From assembly GCA_010094025.1 (NCBI GenBank), contig ML991843.1, positions 84,500 through 148,499 of the forward strand: a stretch of 64,000 nt of DNA. Direction: 5' to 3'. Positions 24,167 to 36,479 of the stretch are shown here, piece after piece. The DNA comes from Viridothelium virens. Its lineage: Eukaryota; Ascomycota; Dothideomycetes; Trypetheliales; Trypetheliaceae. Position numbers and translations under genes: made by a program. The notes below the pieces were generated by a model. The model ran no database searches and was not told the DNA's origin. It was given only the letters and a program-made list of their open reading frames with translations. Position 1 is the first letter of the stretch. Every line of letters begins with the position of its first letter.

Positions 24167-25241
24167 GGTGACCATCAATCCGTCAATATCCGAAGTGACC
24201 TCAAGACGAGGATTGAGTAAACCAGCCTGAAAGACTACCAAGAGGCAAACACAGGAATGAAAAGTTAGCAAGCAAAATGTGGACTGCTGAGAGGAGAATA
24301 TAATTTGTGATCCAGGCAGCAAATGTGAGAACTGAAGGAAGCAATGAGTGAGAGGCGAGCGTCACTACCCTGGTTTTGGGGCTGTTTGTATAATTTGTGT
24401 GATAATTCACGAGTGAACCAGCAATTTGCTGACGCCTTCCCCTTTTCCGTTAAACCAAAACACGCATGACGTAGACGTGTCTCGGTGGCGCGCGTTTACT
24501 CTAGAGTACCACCTGCGTGTTTCGCGACTGTCATGTCAAGACCCCGCCATTGGTCGGAAGTACACGGCACACAAAACTTGAGAAAAGCTAGCAGATTGTC
24601 TCAATCGTCTCAAATGTCAAGTTTCAACATTTTGATCAATGTTCCTTCGGGAGAGCTCCCTAATGAGAATCCTATTTGGCGACCGGCCAATTTCCACCCA
24701 TCCTTGCCTCGGCGAAACATGACCGCCGCCGATCTTCCATTGCATCATCACCACTACCTCTGCTAATTCGCGGGGCTTTGGCAGCACTTGAGCTGTTGAT
24801 ACTGCTTCAACCGTCCAACAATGGAAATACGACAGGAAGGACGCAAGACCCCTTAGTCCTGATTCCAAAAACACTATGAAATTCATCCATGCCACTCATC
24901 AACAAACGGAATATCACAACAAGTAGCTACCCAGCAGTCTCCGCCATCCCCACACACAGAGCAGGCTAGACGGGTATTAGAAGGTCCATCTTCACAATCT
25001 CCAATTGGCCAAGACAGAAACCGCGCAAACAGACGAAGACCTATCATATGACGCCATCTTCCACATTCAGTCTTGAGGATTTGAAAGAGGTAATCGTCTG
25101 CATTAGTGTGATCCTTCTCCATTACCCCCACACCTAAAGACACCACTTTTTCCGACAAAGCTTCTGCCCGGGACTGCGGGAATCGAACTTCGAAAAGGCG
25201 TCCAGCCTCGTTCTCCCTCATACATTCTTTCAATCTTTGCC
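24167..25241. other. Divergent promoter region with probable leader intron
   Basis: It lies between the minus-strand coiled-coil gene and the plus-strand F-box gene. On the minus strand, a GCTAAC branch-like element near 24265 and a CAG acceptor near 24230 suggest a 5' leader intron of the coiled-coil gene. A 131-codon minus ORF at 24883-25278 overlaps the F-box start and has no domain support. Confidence 0.4.
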
Positions 25242-26817
25242 ATGGAGTCAAGGCAAAAGACAGCTCCTTTACTGTCATTACCCACCGAGCTTCTCCATGA
25301 AATAATTACCTATCTTCCAACTTTGACTCTCGTCGATCTCTTGAGTACATGCCGTGATCTCCGCACACATGCTCTAGAAGATTCAATGTGGCAGAAAGTC
25401 ATCAATGCGAATTTGCCAAGCATCGCGCCTCTTGCCTCACCACATCCATACCCATCGTTCCGAACTCTCTACGCTACCTTTCACCCGAACTGGTTCCTAC
25501 CCAAAAATAAGCTATGGATTGCCGACAATGCTGCTACCGGAAAACTTCTCCTAGCTCGTTACGATCCTCAACGTGCTGTAATCGAGGCTCATTCGCTCGT
25601 CGCCGAACGAGGGATGCATACATTCAGTCTATGGGCTCACGATGACGAAGTGATCATTCATACCTTCTCACCAAAGGTCCAACTTGATCTCAATTCTCCA
25701 GCCATTCGCCTTGGCCCCTACGCTCATGCTGATGGCCGGAGTTGTGGTATTAGGGAATCTCCCTTGCACAAACGGTTGCAACGTGAGATACCCATGGACA
25801 CACACACGGGGCCAGGAAGCCAAGGAATCTATAGCACGTTCATGTTAACAAGGCCTCTTGATCCCTCTTTGATCAATCCGGGAACGTCGGTCTGGCCTCC
25901 CCAAATCATACCAGCAGGAGAGAGAGCTCGCAATGAGAGTGCTCAGCAATTCAATGCAATTGGTCATAAGCCTTCATGCTTATCTGAGATGAGCACAGGA
26001 ACATTTCGTCTGAGGAAATGGATGCAATTTGGGACAAGTCGCATTCCAGGTCATGGGGGTATATCAATGCGTATGGGAGAAGATGTAGTCACATATGGTA
26101 CATTGAAAGAGGAAGCATATACACCCACATTAGACAAACCTTGGCAAGGAATCTGGGTCGGAGATTACTCAGGTCATGGATGTGAGTTTCTGTTGGTAAC
26201 ACAACCAAACAAAGAAGACGAGCGCCCGCTACCAGAGGGCGTACGACAGCGGCGAAGCCAAGCGGTCCTCAGCACAGCGTATTTTGACACTGGAACACAT
26301 GCGATATTGAATCCCTATCCTCTGACTGTCTTGAATGCTTCGGATGAGACAGAACTGGAGGCAGTCGAAGAAGAAGAAGAGATAACTGCGGAAAAAGAGC
26401 ATGGTCATTATGGGCAAGTTGAGAGTTCGGATACCAGATATCGAGGTCGTCTTGAGGCGATCAAGTTGACCGGTGATCCTAACGTCCCACGGGGGGAATA
26501 CACATTTATCGCGCCCGACATAGGATCAAACGGCTTGATCAGAACAGCTACAGAAGACCCTTTCCGAGGCGCCAGGATTGTTAAAAGCGCCGGACACATT
26601 GCCGGTAGTGGATTCCGTGATGGTAGGTCAATTTCTGATTCTTTCAACTAATACAATGAAATATGATTTGACTTAATCTACAGATCAATACATTGCGACT
26701 CAGCTTATCATGATCTCGCACGATCGATTGGCACAATACTGGGAGCAGTTTGGGCATATCTCCTTTTATCAGCGCGTCAATGTTGATGCGTTAGTTCGGG
26801 GGGATGTCAGTTGTTAG
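25242..26817 (+). CDS. F-box protein
   Basis: Two exons, 25242-26622 and 26684-26817, give 504 residues. Residues 10-50 form the F-box (LLSLPTELLHEIITYLPTLTLVDLLSTCRDLR), the Skp1-binding module of SCF ubiquitin ligases. The remainder has no repeat-type substrate receptor that I can see, but is protein-like throughout (FHPNWFLPKNKLWIADN, GIWVGDYSGHGCEFLLV, TRYRGRLEAIKLTGDPNVPRGEYTF). The last exon supplies DQYIATQLIMISHDRLAQYWEQFGHISFYQRV. The KLTGDPNVPRGEYTF and WVGDYSGHG phrases recur in a conserved class of fungal F-box proteins. The substrate is unknown. Confidence 0.85.
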
Positions 26818-27398
26818 CCTTTCATCGCCCAGCGACGTGGAATAGTTATAAGAGAAGCCAAAAATTCGACACACCCAGATTGATGTTCGAGTACAATGGC
26901 ATCGATTCTCCTAGAAATTGGGCAAGAGAGGCGTCTGAATTCAATCGTCAGTTCTACTCCATACCTAGAATCATAGAAGACCAAACAGCTCGCAGCATGT
27001 TGAACTACCTTTTCGATCTTGTGAGCTTGATATGAAGTTTAGCATTTTGAAAACTTATGAGGGAATAGAAGTAATGAGTGTAATGAAAACACCAGAGCAA
27101 ACCATCAAAATTACCCAATCTTCGGTGCTTCATCGCCGAGGATCGCCGTTCAGCGGGCACGCGGCATGGATCTTAGATCTGACGTCACTGGCTAGCCCTT
27201 CTTGCAATGCCCACCAACCAAGCACCCCCATCTCTGACCTACATGCTTAAATCTATGGAGCTCGACGCGTCAGCATCTAATAGCATTTAGACCTCATACA
27301 AGCGACTTTTCATCCATATCCTTTCCCACACGTATACTCAAGTCCATCTCTATCCATACAAGACTATTTGTACCTTGGGAACTGCTTCCTTATCAACC
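26818..27398. other. Intergenic
   Basis: The 3' flank of the F-box gene and promoter of the small Gly/Val-rich gene. Short ORFs at 26811-27250 have no support. A CT-rich leader precedes the ATG at 27399. Confidence 0.45.
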
Positions 27399-27734
27399 AT
27401 GACGAACAACAAGGATGCCGGTGTCACAGGCGCTGCAGAGTTTGTTGGCTCGACGCTCGGAAACACTGTCGGGAGTGTGTCGAGAACTGTCGGAAGCGTG
27501 ACAGGTACTGCCGCACGCGGTGTAGGCGACGTGGTGACGTCCGCCACCGGACAGTATGGCAAGGTGAGATAGGTTCACCATTGTGCTATCGTCGCCGAGG
27601 GAATCTAATAATGGAAACAGCCCATAGGCGATGCTGTCGGAAGCATTGGAACTGGAGTTGAGTCTGGGGCTCACCGCATCGGCAAAGGAGCTGAGGACAT
27701 TGGGCATGGAAAAAATCCGGGTCGCACTTTTTGA
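27399..27734 (+). CDS. Small Gly/Val/Ser-rich amphipathic-repeat protein
   Basis: Two exons, 27399-27563 and 27621-27734, give 92 residues. The start context is favourable (TCAACCATGACG). The sequence is a chain of short similar blocks: FVGSTLGNTVGSVSRTVGSVTGTAARGVGDVVTS and then IGDAVGSIGTGVESGAHRIGKGAEDIGHG. Spacing of Gly and Val about every 4 and 11 residues suggests an amphipathic membrane- or stress-associated helix, as in small LEA-like proteins. I see no signal peptide or Cys. Many Pezizomycotina have similar short proteins of unknown role; homology is not established here. Confidence 0.62.
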
Positions 27735-28266
27735 ATTAGATATAAGAGATCATGAACATTAACGGCGGAAGACTCGAAGGAGTTGGACGATTCTGAAGAG
27801 GATGACATTCGACGGAGACCTTCATTTTCAGGATACCCCCTTTCACCACCGTAATATGAATGATGAGGCCCCTTAGTTAAGCTTTATTGAATGGTAGGAA
27901 ATCTACCTAGTTACACAGTGAAATGTTCCCATGATGCCCAAATGATAGTATGGTTCAATGCAATTAGGCTAAGTTTGGAAGCCTCGATCCCTATACTGTA
28001 CGAGCAAGGCAAGGATTAAGGGGGCTAGACAGAATTTCTCCTTGGCGCACTGTTGATCCGACGTCACCAAGGCCCTTTACCCGCCAATCACAACCACATC
28101 AGGCCCTAACCTTTCGACACAACATACTCAGCCGTCTTTCCAGAATACATGGAGGCTCCGCATTTCTTTCTCCGCACATCCACTTCACGTCCCCACGGGG
28201 AACGCCGGCACGCGGACTAGCCACTTCACGCGGACACGGGGTAACGGGGTCGACACCACTCTGGTC
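27735..28266. other. Intergenic
   Basis: The downstream flank of the small protein gene and promoter of the GH28 gene. I see no supported gene or striking repeat. Confidence 0.45.
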
Positions 28267-29922
28267 ATGCATCATGACGAACGTCTTGGGCATCATGAAA
28301 AGTTGTCCCGCTGGGAGGCTAAAAAAGCCCCAGCCGCAGCCACTCCAATTTGGAGGGCTCCGAGCAGACCGATCTGGTACAGGCTTCTCGAAATGCTCGT
28401 AGGAACTGTTTTAATATGTCTTGCTCTGGCTTGGAGCGGGTTGGCAGCGATACCGTCAGGAGCAGGAAAGCCGCCTCCTTATCATCCCCCACCGAAAGTC
28501 AAGGAATGCGTGGTACAGCCGCATCCTTCTGGGGGAGATTCGGCTCCTGCCATCCTTGATGCCTTTCGTATGTGCGGTCAGGATGGGAAAATCGCCTTTC
28601 TCAACGAAACGTATCATGTCAATAGCGTGATGACCACAACGGGATTGAAGAATTGCGAGGTCGAGATCAACGGGACTTTGCTGGTAAGAGACCTTCCGAT
28701 CTAAGAATGAGTCTTGCTTTCTTTAATCATCTTAACATTTCCGCGAGCTGTCAACGATTCGTTTCTTGCAGGAATATTTGTTCACGACTGCCTCTCATTG
28801 TCTTGAATAAAAGCAACTCTGGTGTTGTGTTCGTCAGCACGATCAAACGAAAACTCCTAATGAAGCTGCAAGCCGCATTTTCGAAGCATACTGACAGCAT
28901 CCCAGTGGGGTACAGACATCAACTATTGGCTTAACAGCTCTCTTCCGATGGGCTATCAGAACCAATCCACCGCTTGGCAATTTGGAGGCACCAATGTTCA
29001 TCTCCACGGCCATGGCTACGGCACTCTCAACGGCAACGGGCAAGTCTGGTACGACTTCAACAAGGGCCAGTCCAACTACCCTCGGCGACCGCATCAAATC
29101 ACCTTCACCGGGCTGTACGACTCCGTCATCGAGAACATGCGCTTCGTCCAAAGCCAAATGTGGACGATGACCGTCATCCACGCCTCGAACGTGCTGCTGC
29201 AAAACATCTACGTGAGCAGCACGTCAAACGACAGCGCCTCCACCGACAACACCGACGGCGCCGACACCATCTACGCCAACAACATCACCTTCCGGAACTG
29301 GGACGTGACCAACGGCGACGACTGCATCTCGCAGAAGGCGAACTCGACGAACATCCTCATGGAGGACATCACGTGCCACGGCGGCACGGGCATCGCCATC
29401 GGCTCCATCGGCCAGTACAACGGCCGCTTCGAGACGATCCAGAACGTGACGGCGCGCCGTGTCCACGCGATTCGCACGCAGTACATTGCGTACATCAAGA
29501 CGTGGACGGGGGTGGCGACGGGGTATCCGCCGAACGGCGGCGGCGGCGGGCTCGGCTTCATCCAGAACCTCACGTTTAGCGAGCTCGAGGCGGTCAACAC
29601 CAGCATTCCGTTTGGGATCACGCAGTGTACCTCGTATAATGGCGCGACGCCGGATTGCGATACCAGCAAGTTCAATATCCGGGATGTGAAGTTTGTGCAT
29701 GCGAATGGGACGTTGAGTGCGGCGGCGAATGAGACGGTCGCCCAGATGCAGTGTAGTGCGGCGGCTCCGTGTCCTGGGATTGAGGTGAAAGACGTTGCGG
29801 TTACGGAGTTGGTGGGGGGACAGAAGGCATACCAGTATCAATGTGATAGTGTAGAGGATCCGATAGGTTTCAACTGTACGGGGCCGGTCCCTTGTGATAA
29901 CCATGCTTTTGGAGGCTGTTGA
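28267..29922 (+). CDS. GH28 exo-polygalacturonase/rhamnogalacturonase-like pectinase, N-terminally anchored
   Basis: Two exons, 28267-28683 and 28906-29922, give 477 residues. GH28 catalytic motifs are complete: NTDGAD, NGDDCIS, CHGGTGIAIGSIG and YIKTW. The C-terminal Cys pattern (CPGIEVKDV, QYQCDS, GFNCTG, VPCDN) also fits. The GGTGIAIGS form of the His-containing loop resembles exo-acting enzymes that release galacturonic acid or act on rhamnogalacturonan. Residues ~44-62 (MLVGTVLICLALAWSGLA) are a hydrophobic segment preceded by ~40 charged residues, so a type II membrane anchor or late signal peptide is predicted. The 222-nt intron is long for this window and contains an internal TTGCAG, so splicing there is the weak point. 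The coding strand switches from C-rich to G-rich midway. Confidence 0.88.
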
Positions 29923-30895
29923 TCTTGGAAGTCTGACGTAGGGAAGAGGTATTGGGGCTTGAAGCGAGAAGAAGTCTCAGATGTTCGGGTTGATGCGCCA
30001 AGAGGTAGGATGTACAGATTTTGCATGTGATGAAGCACTCTTGAACAGGGAATAATTGCAAGGATGATTGATGTATAATAGGAAATACTTTCGCAACTTT
30101 TCACTGGATAATTGGACACTCTGCATATATTATAGACTCCGATAATTCGATAAGGTTCTCTTCGATTGTAAATGAGAGTACAGCCGACTAAGGTATTAGA
30201 ATACGGTCAAACATGCAATGACTACTCCAAACTCATGAGAAGCATTTCAAAACAATCGATTTCAACGAATTGGATGCATCGTTCATTGACGGCTACTTGA
30301 ATCTTCGATGGAGGAGAGCAATGAATTGTTGTACATACCTAAGGACTCGAGGGCAGCTGTGTTTATCCGTAGTCTTCAACTAATAATTATGTAATTGGAA
30401 TTTATATCTGATAGTAAGGAGTACTCTATAGTATGAAGCTGGTGAGAACGTCTCTATTTTTTTTTGTTTTGTTTTTTTTTTGCAAGAGACGAGATCGGGC
30501 TCTTGTACTGAAATGAATATAATTCGAATCTTGGCAGCCAGAACGGTTGCATACATGCTAATTACAACTATGCGACAAAGAGCGCTTCATGTAGCGCCGA
30601 TGATGCAATGATGCCGGCTTTGATCTCATTAGCGAAAGCCATTTAGAGGCTTAGCTGTGGCTCGTGCGCCAGAGGTGTCGATCGCAGGAGTCGCTAGTAC
30701 ATATGTGGCTAGTACACCGGCTTCCGAAATTCACCAACGACGTCATTCGTTGTCACGTCGACGCCTAAGCTGGACCTCTCGCGCTTCTCTTCTTCCGCTG
30801 CATTCCTGTTGTGATCTCTTCTAGCGATTGTTCATCCTCAATCATATCCTCTCTCTTCAGATCAGCTTTGCGGATCCAAGACTCCGACCTTCACA
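29923..30895. other. Intergenic, AT-rich
   Basis: No ORF above 95 codons has support. Poly-T-rich runs lie at about 30458-30482. The final ~100 bases are a CT-rich leader of the Pil1/Lsp1 gene, ending in the ATG context TTCACAATGC. Confidence 0.5.
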
Positions 30896-32258
30896 ATGCA
30901 CAGAACTTATAGTATGCGCCAGTCGCGCGCGCCGACTGCGTCGCAGATCCAGAACCCCCCTCCACCAACCTCGTCAACAAAGTCCGGCCGTTTCTTTGGT
31001 AGAGCCAATCTTGGTAAGTCTCTGACTGTTCTCATCTTGCATAGGGGCTGTTCTGTTTCTTTTGGAGGTCTTCATACCCAAGGCGCTTTCCGAACAATTA
31101 CCAGCATGTGCACTGGGCAATCCAGGGGGTTGGCTATATTCTTGCCAATCGTCGATGAGGTAGTGGATTGGACCCATGATTACCATTATTCGTTACCTTC
31201 TCTCTTTGGCCTGTTGTTTGCGTGATCTCAGTTTGTACTGACTTTGATCGTTTAGGTCACAACTTCCGTAAGAATGCCGCTGGTGCATTCGGACCCGATC
31301 TCGCCAAGAAGCTGTCCCAGCTCGTCAAGATGGAGAAGAACGTCATGCGTAGCATGGAGCTGGTTGGCAGAGAGAGAATGGAAGTTGCTCAACAGCTCTC
31401 CCTCTGGGGCGAAGCCTGTGACGATGATGTCTCTGATGTAACGGACAAACTCGGCGTCTTAATCTACGAGATCGGGGAGTTGGAGGACCAATTTGTTGAT
31501 CGATATGATCAATACCGTGTCACCATCAAGAGCATTCGCAATATAGAAGCTTCAGTCCAGCCTAGCCGTGACAGGAAGCAGAAGATCACAGACCAGATCG
31601 CTCAGCTCAAGTACAAGGAACCCAATTCCCCCAAGATTGTTGTCCTTGAGCAGGAACTCGTCCGTGCTGAGGCCGAGTCTCTCGTTGCTGAAGCTCAACT
31701 ATCCAATATTACGCGTGAGAAGCTCAAGGCTGCGTTCACCTACCAATTTGATGCTCTACGCGAGCACTCAGAAAAACTTGCCATCATTGCTGGCTTTGGT
31801 AAGCATCTTTTGGAGCTGGTTGATGACACCCCGGTCACTCCAGGTGAGACGAGGAATGCGTATGATGGCTATGAAGCTAGCAAAGCGTGAGTCTCGACTG
31901 GACCAAATAACAATCGTAGCATACTAATTCATCGTACAGTATCATCCAGGACTGCGAAGATGCCCTCACTAATTGGGTTGAGTCGTCTGCTGCCGTAAAG
32001 TCCAATCTTTCAACTCGTGCCCGTACTTTATCTCAGCGCCGTCATGCTGCTCGTCGTCAGCCTGGAGAGGCCGTTGATCTTGCCGATCAGGATCAGCCCC
32101 TCCAGAACCGTGAATCTGGCTTGTGGGTCCCAGCGTCCCAACACCGTGGAGATGAATATGACGAAGATGAGGAAGAGGAAGAAGAGGTTGCCGACACTGC
32201 GGCTGCTCCAAACGGTGGGGAAAGGGGCCGCGAGGAAGAGCGGATCGAGGCTGCGTAG
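30896..32258 (+). CDS. pil1: Eisosome core protein Pil1/Lsp1
   Basis: Three exons, 30896-31013, 31256-31886 and 31940-32258, give 355 residues. The sequence carries the Pil1-family BAR domain: HNFRKNAAGAFGPDLAKKLSQL, MEKNVMRSMELVGRER, QQLSLWGEACDDDVSDVTDKLG, YRVTIKSIRNIEASVQPSR, AEAQLSNITREKLKAAF and IIAGFGKHLLELVDD. These proteins form the filaments under plasma-membrane furrows (MCC/eisosomes). The N-terminal segment MHRTYSMRQSRAPTASQI fits the membrane-binding basic tail. The C-terminus is acidic (DEYDEDEEEEEEV). The first intron is 242 nt, much longer than the others here, and may carry regulatory sequence. Confidence 0.95.
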
Positions 32259-32861
32259 GTCTTATCTCTAAAGAACCCGGGAACAGGGAGGGCCACAGAA
32301 TTAGACGTCAAAGGTTTCATTTAATTGCCAGGAGCGTATACCCGTAAGTTACCGGATCATGAAGGATGATATGATAATGGGGTAATGGGGAACACTTGGA
32401 CGGAAGGGGTTTCCGGAATACGAAATGTGTAATAGTTTGAATTACAAAGTGTAATGCCATTTGTCAACTGCTTTCTCTATTGCAATGTAAATTCACTGGT
32501 CAATAGTGCAACTTCCATCGCCCCCCTCGAATCCCGTTTTTGTATATTTGATGGGTGCCAGATATGCAACAGCTAATACATAGAAGGACATCAATTTGAG
32601 CTGGTAGACATAGTCTCAACTGTCTCACTGGTCTCTGAATTGAGTATGTATGGAAGTGAATGGAATGAGTAGAGCCTGGTATTGGCTACCTAAAGCAAGT
32701 CGCGTTCCTAAGGTCTCCGCATTGAAGACCAAAAAAAAAAAGACCTCCGCAACCTCAATTCCCACGTTATTGCGACTGCGCCAATCTTCTGAACTGTCGT
32801 TGACCCAAAACCCAATTGGGTCTTTGATAGCTCCTCTGAAGCTGGAGTTCACCATGTTAGT
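32259..32861. other. Intergenic
   Basis: The 3' flank of the Pil1/Lsp1 gene and promoter of the isoleucyl-tRNA synthetase gene. A 10-base A run lies near 32730. No supported gene. Confidence 0.5.
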
Positions 32862-35800
32862 ATGCTAAAACCTAGCTTCACCCTTCGCGCCCCAAAATCA
32901 TGGTCATCTACGCTCAAACTTCCGAAATCGAAATTTCCCCCTCGACCCTTCGCTGCCGAACAACCTACCTATCTACGTCGCTGTACCGATGACCTTTACG
33001 CTTGGCAGAGCTCAGCTCGATTTGAAGCCTCTGCCGATAATCATGACACATTTGTTCTTCACGATGGCCCTCCATATGCTAATGGAAGCCTGCATATTGG
33101 CCATGCCCTCAACAAGATCCTGAAAGATATGGTCTGCAGATTTCAACTCAGTCAAGGAAAGAGGGTGCATTATATACCGGGCTGGGACTGCCATGGTCTA
33201 CCCATTGAAATCAAGGCTTTGCAACAACATAAGGAGCTCAGCTCGGGAGATGGGAAAGCTGCGATTGAGGATAGTCAAGGGGGAAATGCAATCGCAGTCC
33301 GACGAGCAGCAAGGAAGCTAGCAGAGAGGACGGTCGAGGAACAGAAGGCAGGCTTCAAGCAGTGGGCCATCATGGGCGATTGGGATCATGCATATCGTAC
33401 CATGGATAAGGAGTTTGAATTGAGGCAGTTGAAGATATTCAAAGATATGGTCGAAAAGGGTGAGACTTCCCATAGATATCAGATGATTGTATTTTAATTT
33501 TACGCGAGCTCACACACTGAGATTTCGACACGTACCTCGAACTAACGTAATCTAGGGTTGATTTATCGCCAGAAGAAACCGGTGTACTGGTCACCATCCT
33601 CACATACAGCACTGGCCGAAGCAGAGCTCGAATACGACGAAAGGCATACCTCAATCGCCGCTTATGTGAAGTTTCCTATCGTTGAATTGCCCCCAAAACT
33701 TCGACATCTCAAAGACAGTGTCTCGCGATTTTACGTTGTAATCTGGACGACTACACCATGGACATTACCTGCAAACAAAGCGATTGCTGTCCATCGCGAC
33801 CTTGAATACACTGTCATTGCCGTGCCAGACGGCAAAGCACCAACCAAGTCTACGATGCTTCTAGTTGGAAAGGATCGGCTTGAGGCTATCGTCTCGCACA
33901 TGCCTGCATCTGAACCACCAAGCATCATCGTCGACAGCATCTTAGGTTCAGATCTTATTGGGCAGACAAAGTACATCAACGTACTTCGAGGCAGCCAATC
34001 ACAAGCCCAACCATTCTTAGACGCGCCCTTCGTTACTTCTTCAAGTGGCTCTGGTCTTGTCCATATGGCCCCTGGTCATGGTCAAGAAGACTATGATGTC
34101 TGTTATCCTCACGGTATCGACACTTTTGCCCCTGTTGATGACCAAGGCTGTTTCACAAGAGAGGCAATGCCCGACATGCCTGATTACTTGACTGGTAAAG
34201 CGGTGCAGACGGAGGGAACAGTCGCGGTGCTAAATTATTTGAAAAGATTTGGTGAAGTCCTCGGAGAGAGTCGTGGCCTTCTTCTTGCCTCTCATCAATT
34301 GCAGCATAAGTACCCCATTGATTGGCGGACGAAGCAACCAGTAATTATCCGGGCGACCGAGCAATGGTTCGCCGATGTTGATGGCATTAAAGCAGATGCC
34401 TTACATGCTCTCGATAGCGTACAATTTCTGCCGGAGTCTGGAAAAATAAGGCTACAAAGCTTCGTTGAAGGCCGGAGCCAATGGTGCGTGTCTCGTCAGC
34501 GAGCTTGGGGTGTGCCTATCCCAGCACTATACCAAAGGACTGCAACTGGGGTCGAAGCAGTCATGACAGGCGACACCATTGACCACATCATTAGAGTCAT
34601 CAAAGACCGGGGCATTGATGCCTGGTGGAAGGATCAAGATAATGATCCAGCATGGATTCCTCCGTGGCTTGATGGTCCCTTCACTCGCGGAAGGGACACA
34701 ATGGATGTTTGGTTTGATAGCGGAACAACCTGGACCATGATTCCATCCAGCGACACTCGAGACTATCTTACAGATATCTACCTAGAAGGCACTGATCAGC
34801 ATCGGGGATGGTTTCAGTCCTCACTCTTGACTTATGTTGCACATCAAAGCTCAAAAACGAACAAAGACCCTGTCTCGCCAAAAGCACCGTTTAAAACACT
34901 AATCACGCATGGATTCGTCCTGGATCAAGATGGTCGAAAGATGAGCAAGTCCGTTGGCAATGTAATCTCACCGCAGCAAATTATGGATGGCTCTTTGCTA
35001 CCGCCTCTCAAGCAGAAGAAACAAAAGGGAAATCCAGATCTGAAGGAAAATAGCAGCGTTTCTTATGATGCTATGGGTCCAGATGCTCTTCGACTTTGGG
35101 TCGCAGGAAGCGACTATACCAAAGATGTCGTGGTTGGCCAAACTGCCCTCCAAGGCGTGAACCAGAGCTTGCACAAATATCGCGTCACCTTTAAATGGCT
35201 TCTTGGCATTCTTTCCGATTATCAACCGCAGAGCAATCCTCCAACACTGTGTCTCATGGACCATATAGCACTCTACCAGTTGTTGCAAATATCGCATCAA
35301 GTTCACGCTTCATACACTGCACACGAATTCTTCAAGGTTGTTAATACAATCAATAGATTCGTTAATCAGGATCTTTCGGCCTTGTATTTCGAGACGCTGA
35401 AGGATCGCCTGTACACGGGCGAAGCCAACGACCGGCATGCCGCGCAGTCAGTCCTCGTTCAGATCTTTGACGCACTGCTGCAAATGCTCGGGCCTATCAC
35501 ACCTTTGCTCGTTCAAGAGGTTTGGGCTTATACTTCAGACTCGCTGCAACAATTGCTGGGGAACCCTCTACATAAGACATGGATGCCGTCTCCGCCTAGA
35601 CCGGATCCGGAGCTGGAGCGCACGATCGCTCATCTTACTGCCGCCCACACTGCCGTCAAAGGCGCCCTAGAAGTTGCTCGGTCAGAGAAGCATGTGGGCT
35701 CAAGTCTCGAGTCTGATGTCATACTCTTGCTCTCCGAGTCTGTTGAGACGCCACTCACTCAAGTCAGTTCCGAGGACCTCGCCTCGATCTTCGTCGTCTC

Positions 35801-36038
35801 TGCTGTATCAGTCACAAAAGGAACTCCTATTTCGACAACAGTGGATGATACGCAGAGCAAGGACTGGCGATATGAAGGAAAGATCGAGCTCGATGGAAGG
35901 GCCTTGGGAACTGCTTTGGTGAGACCAGCAAAGGGAAACAAATGTCGAAGATGCTGGAGATACGCGGCTCCAGAGCTTGAGCACTTGTGCCAGAGGTGTG
36001 AGCTTGTTGTGCGTGACCTGGAAGTAGACCTGTCTTGA
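32862..36038 (+). CDS. ism1: Mitochondrial isoleucyl-tRNA synthetase
   Basis: Two exons, 32862-33459 and 33556-36038, give 1026 residues. The N-terminus is basic and Ser/Leu-rich (MLKPSFTLRAPKSWSS), a likely mitochondrial presequence. Class I signatures are GPPYANGSLHIGHALNK with the HIGH motif and DQDGRKMSKSVGNV with KMSKS. GWDCHGLPIE, the editing-domain region and WFDSG, EGTDQHRGWFQSS identify the IleRS class. The C-terminal zinc site is KCRRCWRY ... LCQRC, typical of bacterial-type IleRS. The 96-nt intron has an ACTAAC branch site. It charges tRNA-Ile for mitochondrial translation. Confidence 0.95.
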
Positions 36039-36479
36039 AATTATTGTGGAGGAGATGACAGAACCTTGTAAGATATTGATTCACATGTATTTTACCATCC
36101 TGTATAGACAAACTCATCCAATAATCTGTACAAGCGCTCTTGTAGATTCAGTGTGATTATTACTTAAATAAAAACTGACCTTTTCATCTTTTCTTCCCAC
36201 GAAATCAGCAGTAGCCCATTCCATCTAGTTGCATTTGATGGGTGTTGGCGTCGATCCCTGCATCATTGGTTGTTTGCCCAGCTTCCAAGCTTCACGCAGG
36301 GACCAAGTGACATCAGTCGAGGCCTGGCCAGCTCATTGTTGACAGCTCAGGACAACAAACAATCTCAGACCAAGCAACTTCCACAGCTCCAATTCCTCTT
36401 TTCCGCCACCAAGCAGTATCTAGAGTTCAAAGTTTTACTCAAAAGGCCTGCGAAAGCTCTCTGCATCGTTTGCCTGACC
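36039..36479. other. Intergenic
   Basis: The 3' flank of the synthetase gene and promoter/leader of the RPEL gene. No supported gene. Confidence 0.5.

Noticed and set aside
24883-25278. 131-codon minus ORF covering the F-box start
   Set aside because: It overlaps the F-box coding start in antisense and has no domain; the F-box assignment is far stronger.
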